64,000 nucleotides of DNA from CAVSUZ01 sp963791885 (GTDB lineage: Bacteria; Pseudomonadota; Alphaproteobacteria; Acetobacterales; Acetobacteraceae), in contig CAWBUL010000006.1 in the NCBI GenBank assembly GCA_963791885.1, positions 1,488,001 to 1,552,000 on the forward strand, given 5' to 3'. This document shows, in pieces, positions 1 through 9,177 of this stretch. The notes beneath the pieces were generated by a model that did no database searches, was not told where the DNA came from, and worked only from the letters and a program-made list of their open reading frames with translations. Positions within the stretch are counted from its first letter, which is position 1. Every line of letters begins with the position of its first letter. The position numbers and the translations under genes are program-made.

Positions 1-489
1 AGCGTCGGTCTCGCGCAGCTGATGCTGCAATGCGGCATGTTCGCGACAGCGGACGCTTTCACATCATCCATCCACACGGGCCTGTTCACGCATTACAAGC
101 GGGAAGAAGATCGCAGCATGCGCAGCGGGAAGTTCGATGAGGAGCTAGTGCGGATGAGTGGGATCGCGGACAAGATCCACCGCCGGGGGCTTGTGCTGTT
201 CAATGAATCGTTTGCGGCGACACACGAGCGAGAAGGATCGGAGATCGCGCGGCAAATCGTGTCAGCGTTGCTCGACAACGACGTGACGGTATTCTTCGTC
301 TCGCATATGTATGAATTTGCCCGTTCATTCCTGGAAAGCGATCGCGTGCTGTTCCTGCGGGCAGATCGCGCGGACGATGGCACACGCAGCTTCCGCTTGT
401 GCCAGGCGAAGCCGCTGCCGAAGAGCTTCGGGGTTGATCTCTACCAGCGGATCTTTGCCCCACCTCGACAGGCCAGCACTGTCTCCTAA
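1..489 (+). CDS. MutS-like mismatch-repair-type ATPase, C-terminal part (5' end outside window)
   Basis: The reading frame is open from base 1, so only the C-terminal 162 residues are present. A Walker B-like segment reads LVLFNES, followed by ATHEREGSEIA and then VTVFFVSHMYEF, which matches the order Walker B, signature helix and switch His of the MutS ATPase domain. The Asn in place of the usual Walker B Asp is, from memory, normal for the short MutS-like proteins rather than for canonical MutS. Those proteins lack the mismatch-recognition domain and their role is not established. The gene ends 18 bp before the convergent ABC exporter. The class is fairly sure; the exact subfamily cannot be set without the N-terminus. 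Confidence 0.75.
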   Translation, partial: SVGLAQLMLQCGMFATADAFTSSIHTGLFTHYKREEDRSMRSGKFDEELVRMSGIADKIHRRGLVLFNESFAATHEREGSEIARQIVSALLDNDVTVFFVSHMYEFARSFLESDRVLFLRADRADDGTRSFRLCQAKPLPKSFGVDLYQRIFAPPRQASTVS

Positions 490-507
490 GCCCGCACCGC
501 CCCTTCA

Positions 508-3500
508 TCACTCCGCCGCAATCCGTGTCTGCCGGTTCACCAGCCGCGCGTAAGCCCCGCCAGCCGCCAGCAACGCCGCATGTGTGCCCGCCTCGACAAC
601 CCGCCCCGCCTCCATCACCAGAATCATATCCGCGTTCTGGATCGTGGACAGCCGGTGCGCGATAATCAGACATGTGCGCTCCGCCATCAGCTCATCGAGT
701 GATGCCCGAATCCGCTGCTCGCTGATCGTATCAAGATGCGACGTCGCCTCGTCCAAAATCAGGATCGGCGCATCCTTCAGGAACGCCCGCGCGATCGAGA
801 TCCGCTGCCGCTGCCCCCCGACAGCTGCACCCCGCGCTCACCCACGCGGGTTGCCAGCCCCTCCGGCAGACGCCGCACGAAATCGCCCAGCGCCGCGCGC
901 TTGATCGCGCGCTCGACATCCGCATCCGACACGTCGTGACCCGCCAGGCGGATATTCGCCTCCAGCGTGTCGTTGAACAGATACGTATCCTGCGCAACCA
1001 GTGCGATATGCCGCCGCAGACCGTCCAGTTGGATCGCTCGCAGATCCGTCCCGCCCAGAGTGACGCGCCCCGTCTCCGGGTCCCAGAACCGCAGCAGCAG
1101 ATTGGCGACCGTGGACTTTCCCGCGCCTGAGGCGCCGACCAGCGCCACCGTGCTTCCCGGCTTCATCCGGAACGTCACGTCCTCCAGCGCCGGCACTGCC
1201 CGCCCCGGATAGGTGAAGCGCACTGCGTCGAACCGCACCTCCGGCTCTGCCGGCACCGGCAATGTCCCATCCGTGATCGGCTCCGGTTCCAACTCCACGA
1301 CATGGAGCCTCCGTGTGGAGGCGATCGTGTCCGCCAATTGCCGCCCCACCTGGCTGACTTCGGATACCGGCATGAACGCCGCCACCGACAGCAGCACAAG
1401 CAGCGGCAGCAAGGTGTGCGGGAACCATCCGTGCGCCGACAGCACTGCGCCCAACAGCGCCACGGCCAATCCGCCCAACCCCGTCGCGATCTCCAGCCCC
1501 GCCGTCTGTGTCGCGAGATCGTTCAGCAGGCGCAGCCGTTTCGTCTGATACAACTCGATATCCGCAAGAAACACCGCCCGTCGCCGTCCGACCGCGCCGA
1601 ACGCCAGCAGTTCCGCCAGCCCCTGGATCGTCTCCGTCAGATGCGCGCCGATCTGCCCCAGCGCCCCGCGCGCTTCGCTGCCCAACCGGTCGATCTCGCC
1701 CCGCGCGAATACCGGCGCCAGCCCCGCCCAGGCCAGGAATGGCAGCAGCACCAAAGCCAGTGGCCACGACACCACCCCCAGTACAGCCAACACGCCCAAC
1801 GGGATCAGCGCCGCGACGAAAGCGGGCGCCACCGTGTGGGCGTAAAAATACTCGACCGTCTCGATATCCTGCGTCGCCAGCGCCACCAGATCGCCCGAAC
1901 GCCGCCGCAGCAGGTAGGCCGGCGCCAGCCGGTCCAGCTTGTCCAACAGCGCGATGCGCATCTCCGCCAGCAGCTGATAGGCCATGGCGTGCGCCATCCA
2001 GGATTCCAGCCAGTGCAGCGTCGCGGCCAGCGGCGCCGCCAGGATCAGGGCAATGAGCAGACCCAGCACCGGCCCGCCCAAGGCGACCCGCGCCACCACC
2101 AATGCCCCCAGCACGCTGACGCCGATGAACGCCACCACGCGGCCGATGCCGCACACGATGGTCAGCACCACGCGTAGCCGCCACGGCCGCACAAAGCCCA
2201 GCAGGGACCGGATGGTCTGACCCCAGCCGACCTCGGCCGCCTCTTCCGCCAGCGGCCGCACTTCCAGCTGCGCAGCAGCGGCCGCCTGCGGCGCGCCCGC
2301 CATATCCAGCACCTCTGCCGGCCGCTCGCCAGCGCTCATCTGCGGCGCCATGAGCCGGCGGTACACGCCGGGCCGCGCGATCAACTCCGCATGCGTGCCG
2401 CTTTCCACCGCGCGCCCCTGATCCAGCACCAGGATGCGGTCCGCGCCGATCACGCTGGACAGCCGGTGCGCCAGGATCAGCGTGGTACGCCCCGCCATCA
2501 GCCGGTTCAGCGCCTGCTGGATCAATGCCTCATTCTCGGCATCCACCGATGAAAGCGCCTCGTCCAAGATCAGGATCGGCGAATCGCGGAGCAACGCCCG
2601 CGCAATCGCGATGCGCTGCCGCTGCCCGCCGGATAGAGTCGTCGCGCGCTCGCCCACCCGCGTCTGATACCCATCCGGCAGCGCCATGATGAACTCGTGC
2701 GCGTTGGCCGCCCGCGCCGCCGCGATCATCGCCGCATCGCTCGCATCCGGCGCCCCGAGGCGCAGATTCTCCGCCACCGTCCCGTCGAACAGCGTCGCAT
2801 CCTGCGCCACCACGGCGATCATGCTGCGCACCTGCGCCGGATCCAGTGTCCGGATGTCCGCGCCACCAATCCGCACCACGCCGCTCTGCGCGTCGTACAG
2901 CCGCAGCAGCAGCCGGAGGATCGTGGATTTGCCCACGCCGCTCGGCCCGACGATCCCCACCGTCTCCCCAGCCGCGATGCGGAAACTCAGCCCGGCATGA
3001 GCCTCGCCGCGCCGCCCCGGATAGGCGAAGCCGACATCCTCGAATTCGATCTCCGGCGCCAGCACCGCCAACTTCGCGTCACCCGCGACCGGTGCATCGC
3101 TCTTTGCCTCCAGCAACGCGTGCACCGCATTCGCCGCCGACTGCCCGACCATACCCGTGTGCAGCACGGCGCGCAGATCGCGCAGCGGGCGGAAAATCTC
3201 CGTCCCCGCCATCAGGATGATCAGCAGCGCCTGGAAACTCATTTCGTGGTGGTCCACCCGCCACGCACCCACCGCGATGGCCGCCGCGGCACCCATCCCC
3301 GTGCCGAAATCGGTGAAGAACCGCGTCAGCAGTCCCAGCGACAGCACCCAGGACGTGCTGTTCGACAGCGCCCGCGCGCGCTCCGCCAGCTTCGCCGCAA
3401 ACGCGCGGCTCTGCCCGAACGCCTTCAGCGTCGGCAGCCCCTGCATTGCGTCCAGGAACTCCTCCCCGAACGCCTTGAACGCCGCCGAGCGCGCCCGTGC

Positions 3501-4049
3501 CGCCCGCTTATCCGCGTTGTGGATCAGCACCGGCAGCGCCAGCGTCGCGAGCGCCGCCACCAGCATCACGGAAGCCGTCGGCACGTCCTGCCACGCCAGC
3601 ACGGCGAAGATCACCACCGGCGCGCAGACGGAAATGATCAGTTGCGGCAGATACGCCCCGAAGAACGTTTGCAACTGCTCCACGCCGTCCAGCACCGCGA
3701 GCATCACGCCGCCTGTACGTTCCGCTCCGAACCAGGACGGCCCCAGCTCCGCAATCCGGTCGAACAAACGGGCGCGCAGCCGCACCTGCATCTGCCCGGC
3801 GGTGCCCTGCGCCATCACCGTCCGCATGTGATCCAGCGCCGCCCGCAGCAGAATGCAGACCGCCGTCCCGGCCGCCGCCATTCCGATCGCCCCGATCGGC
3901 GCACCGCGGAACGCCAGCGCCAGCATCCGGCCCAGGAACACGAATCGCAGGATGCCGAAGCCCATGGCGAGCAGACCCAGCCCGACCGCGCCCGCCACGC
4001 GCAGCCGCAACCCGGCCATCATCGCCCATAGCCGCCAGTCGAAATACAT
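508..4049 (-). pseudogene. Fused two-unit ABC exporter (CydD/CydC-like), 1-nt frameshift in second ATPase domain
   Basis: One reading frame encodes two complete permease-ATPase units in tandem, about 1,180 residues once repaired. Unit 1 has a six-helix membrane domain, Walker A GPSGVGKS near residue 368, signature LSGGQRQR and Walker B ILILDEALSS. Unit 2 repeats the layout with GASGAGKS near residue 974. The second LSGG runs into a run of six C (plus strand, 814-819); a seventh base would restore LSGGQRQR and join the downstream frame holding DEATSHLD and the H-loop LIIAHRLS. Without it the protein loses its second Walker B and H-loop. ATG at 4049 is chosen because GGAG lies just upstream; a longer frame from 4166 is unlikely. 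Relatives include CydDC-type thiol exporters; the substrate is unknown. Homopolymer sequencing error is a serious alternative to true inactivation. Confidence 0.8.
814..819. other. C6 homopolymer at the ABC exporter frameshift
   Basis: The second ATPase signature motif is broken exactly here. Six C on the plus strand give LSGGSGSG; seven would give LSGGQRQR and fuse the two open frames ending at 777 and starting at 756. Confidence 0.8.
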
Positions 4050-4062
4050 TGCGTTCTCCGCT

Positions 4063-4110
4063 AGAGCAGATCGCGCCTGACTGGAACCGCAGGTTCCAGG
4101 AGCGCGTGAA
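4063..4110. repeat. Dispersed palindromic intergenic repeat, copy A
   Basis: This is a near-identical copy of the element at 18306-18352. Both begin AGAGCAGATCGCGCCTGACT and carry an inner hairpin; here TGGAACC and GGTTCCA pair around a short loop, and the copy ends in GAGCGCGTGAATC. It sits in the divergent gap between the ABC exporter and the LysR regulator, so it may overlap their promoters. Confidence 0.7.
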
Positions 4111-4208
4111 TCGGCTCGCAACAAAACTCTACCGCCGAAGCTGGCGCGCACGGCCCGCCTTGGCAAAGGATGGTTTTTCAGGGGGTATTGAATACTCTAC
4201 AACACCTT

Positions 4209-5120
4209 ATGTCCCGCATTCCCCCCTTGGCTGCTCTGCGCGCCTTCGAGGCGACCGTCCGCCTCGGCGGACTCGCCCGCGCCGCCACCGAGCTGAACGT
4301 CACCACCAGCGCCGTCAGCCATCAGATCCGTGCCATGGAGGAATCGCTGGGCGTCCGTCTGCTCGAACGCAGCACCGGAGTCGGCGGCATCCGCGTCACC
4401 CCGTCCGGCACCCGCCTCCTCACCGCTGCCACGGGCGCGCTCGATCTGCTCGAATCCGCCTGCGCCGAGATCGGCGGCACCACCAGGCGCCTCACCGTCT
4501 CGGCCAACGCGCCCTTCTCCGCCATGTGGCTGGCCCGCCGCCTCGCGGAGTTCTCCGCACTGCATCCGGACACGCCGCTGCACGCCGTCGTGCATGACAA
4601 CGAGCCGGATTACGCCCGCGACGGCGTCGACCTCGCCATCGTCTACGTGACGAAGAAAGCGCTGCGCCCCGACGACGCGGTGCTGGTGCACGAGACGGTC
4701 TTTCCCGTTTGCAGCCCCGCGCTCTACCCCTTCGCCACAAACAATGTGTGCCGCTGCCGATTGTTGCAGGAGGAAGGAGAGACCAGTCCGGAGATCTTCT
4801 GGCGTAGCTGGGAGTCGGAATTCCAATTTCCGAGTGATTTCGAGAGCAAGATCGTCCGCTATAGCAGCTTCAGCCAGGTGATTGGCGCAGCCCTTGGCGG
4901 CGCCGGCCTCGCCCTGGGGCGTTCGCCGCTGATCGATCAGGAACTCGAAGCCGGCCGCCTGGTGCGTCTGCGCCCCAATCTGTCGCGCCCGGCATCCTGG
5001 CGCTTCGTGCTCCGCCGCGGCCCGTCACGCCGGCATAAGATGCTTGACACGCTGATCCAGTTCTTACGCACGGAAGCAGCATCAGAAGCGATCAGCTCTG
5101 ATGAGGCGACCGTTGGTTGA
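4209..5120 (+). CDS. LysR-family transcriptional regulator (GcvA-like)
   Basis: The N-terminus is a classic LysR winged helix-turn-helix: PPLAALRAFEATVRLGG, AATELNVTTSAVSHQI and LGVRLLERS within the first 60 residues. The rest fits a periplasmic-binding-protein-like effector domain, and 303 residues is the normal length. It lies divergent from the ABC exporter across a 159-bp gap, the usual geometry for a LysR regulator controlling its neighbour, so the exporter is the first candidate target (inference). The start at 4209 is chosen because the protein then begins just before the HTH; an in-frame ATG at 4170 behind AAAGG is possible. The effector cannot be predicted. Confidence 0.88.
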   Translation: MSRIPPLAALRAFEATVRLGGLARAATELNVTTSAVSHQIRAMEESLGVRLLERSTGVGGIRVTPSGTRLLTAATGALDLLESACAEIGGTTRRLTVSANAPFSAMWLARRLAEFSALHPDTPLHAVVHDNEPDYARDGVDLAIVYVTKKALRPDDAVLVHETVFPVCSPALYPFATNNVCRCRLLQEEGETSPEIFWRSWESEFQFPSDFESKIVRYSSFSQVIGAALGGAGLALGRSPLIDQELEAGRLVRLRPNLSRPASWRFVLRRGPSRRHKMLDTLIQFLRTEAASEAISSDEATVG

Positions 5121-5248
5121 ATCTCAGTAGCGGCCGCCTATCAGAATAGAAGTCCAGGCAGTCGACCGTTTGACTGGGGTCGGTAATTGTCGAAGCGTCC
5201 GCCGACACCAGTGCGCATCACAAGAAATCTTCCCGGCTGGAGGCCCCG

Positions 5249-7216
5249 ATGCTTGCGCAGACCCACATCGATGCTGCAACACCAACGGGCGCCACGCTCG
5301 CACCAGGCGGCGCCACCTTCCGCGTCTGGGCGCCGCGGGCCTCGGCAGTCTATCTGAACGGCAGCTTGGGCGGCGTGACCTACGACAAGCAGACCGACGA
5401 CCGGTTGCTGGCGAAAGACGGCACAGGCTATTGGACTGGCTTCCAGGCCGGCGCTGCCGATGGAGACACTTATCGCTACTGGGTAGTCGGTGCAGGGGGC
5501 AGCGGCTACAAGCGCGCGCCCTACGCGCGCGAGTTGTCGCCCACGGGCTTCCCAAATTGCTTCAGCATCCTGCGTGCTATCGACGCCTACCCCTGGCACG
5601 ACGCCGGCTTCCGCACCCCCGACTTCTCGGACATGGTCATCTACCAGTTGCATATCGGGACCTACGCGATCTCGCGGCCGGGGATCGCGTCGAACTTCCT
5701 CGATGTCGCGGGCAAAGTCCCGTACCTGGCAGCCTTGGGCATAAACGTGTTGCAGCCGCTGCCGATCGACGAGCAAGAGGCCAACCCAGGCATGGGATAC
5801 GGGGGCGCCGACCTGTTCTCGCCGGACTTTCCTTACGTCGCGGCTGCGGCCGATCTCCCAGCCTATCTGGCGATGATCAACGGCATCCTCGCTAGCAAGA
5901 CTCTGGCGCCGCTGACGCTCGCCGATATCGCTTCTGGCCCGGGCCAGCTCAAGGCACTGGTTGATCTCTGCCACGTTCATGATATCGCGGTGACATTCGA
6001 CGTCGTCTATAACCATGCGGGTGGCTTCTCGGTCGCCGGCCAACTCGATGACAATTGCATCTACTATTTCGATCGCGCCAAGGACGTCGGCGACAACAAC
6101 GACAGCCTGTACTTCACGAACCAGGATCGCGGCACCGGCGGCCTCGCCTTCGCGCTCTGGAACCAGGATGTCTGTCGCTTTCTCCAGGACAACGCGGCGC
6201 ACTACATCACCGAATATCACGCGGACGGGTTCCGCTACGACGAGATCAGCATCCTCTTGTCGACCGGTCAGGCGACTGGTTGGGCTTTTTGCCGTGCGCT
6301 GACATCGGAGCTTCGCGGCCTGCAGCCCCGACTCCTGCAGAATGCCGAATTCTGGCCAGGGGAATTCAACGATATACCAACCTCGGCCGCGCCGATTGTG
6401 GCGCCCGCGGCTGCCGGCGGTGCCGGGTTCGACGTGGTGCAGCACGATGCGCTGCGCAGCGCGCTCCGCGGCGTAGTCGGCGCGGTGTCTGCGGGTGCCG
6501 GAGCCGCAGTATCCATGTCTTCAATTGCGGGGGCGTTCTATCCACCGGGCTTTGACCATGGCTGGCGGGCAGTCACCTGCATCGAGAACCACGATCTGGT
6601 GATGGCCGGGCGTAATCCGCGCATCCCGAGTCTGGCCGACGCTCCGGATCCTCATTCCTGGTACGCGCGCAGCCGGACACGGGTCGCCACCACGATCCTA
6701 ATGACCGCGCCAGGCATCCCGCAGCTCTTCATGGGACAGGAATTTCTTGAGGAGAAGCCATGGGACACCAACCCCGCAGGCCCGGACCTGATCGGATGGG
6801 CCGGGCTTCAAGACGATGCAGACCCCATCATGGCCGATCATCTCCGCTTTACGCAGGAACTGGTCCGTCTCCGCCTGGCTGCGCCAGCACTCCGCGGTGA
6901 TAACGTCCACGCCTTCTACGTCTCCGATACCGACCGCGTGCTCGCGTACCATCGCTGGATCGACGGTGCGGGCGAAGATGTGATTGTGGTTGCAACGTTC
7001 GCCGAGGCCACCTGGTGGAATTACACGCTAGGCTTCCCCATTGCTGGCCGATGGAAGGAAGTGTTCAACAGTGACGTCTACGACAATTGGGTCAATCCGT
7101 GGGTCGCGGGCAACAAGGGCGGCATCGACGCCGAAGGTGGCCCACTGCACGGCTTCGTCGCCTCAGCCTCGATCGTTATTCCGGCCAACGGCGTCGTTGT
7201 CTTTGCGAGATCGTGA
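5249..7216 (+). CDS. GH13 alpha-amylase-family enzyme with CBM48-like N-terminus (branching/trehalohydrolase-like)
   Basis: 655 residues. The first ~100 residues (ATFRVWAPRASAVYLNG) look like the CBM48/N-terminal sandwich of glycogen-active GH13 enzymes. The catalytic barrel shows all four conserved regions: DVVYNH at 251-256, GFRYDE with nucleophile Asp331, NAEFWP with acid/base Glu367, and IENHD with Asp449. A GIPQLFMGQEF motif follows, typical of branching enzymes and malto-oligosyltrehalose trehalohydrolases. GGAGG precedes the ATG. There is no glgC, glgA, treY or treZ partner in the window, so it is an orphan. It probably acts on alpha-1,4-glucans in the cytoplasm (no signal peptide seen); branching versus hydrolytic activity cannot be decided by eye. 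Confidence 0.85.
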   Translation: MLAQTHIDAATPTGATLAPGGATFRVWAPRASAVYLNGSLGGVTYDKQTDDRLLAKDGTGYWTGFQAGAADGDTYRYWVVGAGGSGYKRAPYARELSPTGFPNCFSILRAIDAYPWHDAGFRTPDFSDMVIYQLHIGTYAISRPGIASNFLDVAGKVPYLAALGINVLQPLPIDEQEANPGMGYGGADLFSPDFPYVAAAADLPAYLAMINGILASKTLAPLTLADIASGPGQLKALVDLCHVHDIAVTFDVVYNHAGGFSVAGQLDDNCIYYFDRAKDVGDNNDSLYFTNQDRGTGGLAFALWNQDVCRFLQDNAAHYITEYHADGFRYDEISILLSTGQATGWAFCRALTSELRGLQPRLLQNAEFWPGEFNDIPTSAAPIVAPAAAGGAGFDVVQHDALRSALRGVVGAVSAGAGAAVSMSSIAGAFYPPGFDHGWRAVTCIENHDLVMAGRNPRIPSLADAPDPHSWYARSRTRVATTILMTAPGIPQLFMGQEFLEEKPWDTNPAGPDLIGWAGLQDDADPIMADHLRFTQELVRLRLAAPALRGDNVHAFYVSDTDRVLAYHRWIDGAGEDVIVVATFAEATWWNYTLGFPIAGRWKEVFNSDVYDNWVNPWVAGNKGGIDAEGGPLHGFVASASIVIPANGVVVFARS

Positions 7217-7233
7217 CCCAGCCCTCCCACTCT

Positions 7234-9177
7234 TCACACCAGCCGCCGCGGCACCCGATGGTTCCACACGCGGTGACACACCTCCGCATCTCCCTCGTAC
7301 GCCCGCATCGCCGCCTGCAGCACGAAATCCTCCCGCGTGGACGACAGGCTCATCTCCGTCTCGATGCGCACGTTCCATCCGTCGCGTGACACCTCCTGAG
7401 TCCGCCGCGACTCGTACCGCGCACTCAGCGGATCACCGTCATCGATATGATCCGTGAACTCACCCCTCCCACCGATCTCCAGCCCCAGACGATCAATCCG
7501 CACGACGCCCGGCCGCACGGGCGAGACTGACTCTGGCGTTGCCGTCTCAGCCCGAGAAAACGACGGCAGCAGCGCATCCGCGTCGCGCGGCCCCCGCTCC
7601 GGCAATTCAAGCCCGCCGCCGAATATCGTCACCGTAGCAGTCTCCGGTGCCGGCCAGATCATCGGCCAATAAGACGTGGAGATCGCGACCCGAATCCTAT
7701 GTCCCGCTGGAAACACCGCCCCCGCATCATTCAACTGGATCCGCACCTGGTAACGCTGTCCTGGAACCAGCGCCGCTGGATGCTCATGCCCATCGCGATG
7801 CGCCAGATTCAAAATCCCGTAGCTCACCCGCAGTGACGCTCCGTCCGGATGAACGTCGCACAGCCGCACCACAAGATTGGCCAACGGTTTGTCCGAAGCG
7901 AGATCCAGCGTCACCACGGGCGTGCCGAGAATCTCAAGTCGATCGTTCAGAACAGCACCATCGAACACCATGGACAGCGCGTCATCCTCGCGCTGATCGC
8001 CCGCCTGATCCGCACCGCGACCGAACGGGCACCAGGATCCACTGCACGCGCCGACCTTCAACGGCGAGCACACCTCTCGCGCAGCCGATAGCGAACCACT
8101 GTCCAGCAATCCGTCGTCGGTCAGATGAAGGCGTAGAACCGTCTCGTCGAGCGGCGGCCAGGAGTCCTCAGCAACCCACCGTCCCGGCAGCGTCTGATGA
8201 TGCGGCGCCGGCCGGACGCTCTCTGTCATCCAGGCACGCAACATCGGCTCGTCCATCACGCCGGTATCATCACCCTTCAGCCAATGATCCCACCACCGCA
8301 GCGCCTCTTGCAGGAATCCGATCTGCGGCCCCGGCAGCGCGATATGCGGATAGGCATGCGCCCAGGAACCGATCAGCCCCTTGCGCGGCACCGTCAAACC
8401 GGCGAGCAGCCGAGGAATCGCGTTCGTATATCCATCCGTCCACCCGCCCACCGCATAGACGGGGCACCTTATCGCGCCATAATCCTCACACACCGATCCG
8501 TGCTTCCAGTACGCGTCACGCCATTGATGACGGAGCCAGATTTCCAGAAACAGCGGCACATTCTCCAGCCGCTCCTGCCACATCGCCCGCCAATCATCGC
8601 CGGCCAGCACGGGGTCCGGTGGAAAGCACATCGCGCCGAACAGAAACGCACCCCAGCCGAAGCCTTCATGGAGCTTCGCGCCGCCCATGTAATGCACGTC
8701 ATCGCGATAGCGATCGTCGGTCGAGCACACCGTAATGATTGCCTTTAGCGCGGGAGGCTGACGCGCAGCCACCTGCAACGCGTTGAAGCCCCCCCACGAG
8801 ATCCCCATCATGCCGACCGCGCCGCTGCACCAACTCTGCGCCGCCAACCACGCAATCACCTCAAGCGCGTCGTCCTGCTCCTGCTGCGAATATTCGTCGG
8901 ACAGCACCCCGTCCGACTCGCCGGCCCCGCGAACATCGACGCGAACCGCCGCATAGCCGTGACCGGCAAAATAGGGGTGGTTCAGAGCATCACGCTCATA
9001 TGTGCCCGTTCTCTTGCGGTACGGCAGATACTCCAGGATCGCCGGAACCGGCTTCCGCTCCGCGTCAACCGGCAGCCAGATGCGCGCCGCCAGATGCGTC
9101 CCGTCACGCAGGGGGATCAGGATATGTTCGATTTCCCTGATCTGGCGGGGAAACTGCGCCACGACCTCCCGCGTCAC
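7234..9177 (-). CDS. CocE/NonD family hydrolase (X-Pro dipeptidyl-peptidase S15-like)
   Basis: 647 residues. The N-terminus (LRDGTHLAARIWLP) and VRVDVRGAGESDG are typical of the CocE/S15 alpha/beta hydrolase family; the nucleophile elbow GISWGG places the catalytic serine at residue 127. The C-terminal ~220 residues fit the jelly-roll domain of this family, for example the phrase PAGHRIRVAIS. These enzymes hydrolyse esters, amides or X-Pro peptides. It starts with GTG, overlapping the stop of the upstream monooxygenase by 4 nt, so it is the last gene of a three-gene coupled operon. A link with the upstream enzyme, which could make an ester, is attractive but is inference. No signal peptide is evident. 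Confidence 0.87.
   Translation of the reverse strand: MTREVVAQFPRQIREIEHILIPLRDGTHLAARIWLPVDAERKPVPAILEYLPYRKRTGTYERDALNHPYFAGHGYAAVRVDVRGAGESDGVLSDEYSQQEQDDALEVIAWLAAQSWCSGAVGMMGISWGGFNALQVAARQPPALKAIITVCSTDDRYRDDVHYMGGAKLHEGFGWGAFLFGAMCFPPDPVLAGDDWRAMWQERLENVPLFLEIWLRHQWRDAYWKHGSVCEDYGAIRCPVYAVGGWTDGYTNAIPRLLAGLTVPRKGLIGSWAHAYPHIALPGPQIGFLQEALRWWDHWLKGDDTGVMDEPMLRAWMTESVRPAPHHQTLPGRWVAEDSWPPLDETVLRLHLTDDGLLDSGSLSAAREVCSPLKVGACSGSWCPFGRGADQAGDQREDDALSMVFDGAVLNDRLEILGTPVVTLDLASDKPLANLVVRLCDVHPDGASLRVSYGILNLAHRDGHEHPAALVPGQRYQVRIQLNDAGAVFPAGHRIRVAISTSYWPMIWPAPETATVTIFGGGLELPERGPRDADALLPSFSRAETATPESVSPVRPGVVRIDRLGLEIGGRGEFTDHIDDGDPLSARYESRRTQEVSRDGWNVRIETEMSLSSTREDFVLQAAMRAYEGDAEVCHRVWNHRVPRRLV

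Noticed and set aside
2697..4031. A 444-codon plus-strand open frame
   Set aside because: Antisense to the first ABC unit; composition is RHQP-rich with no family.
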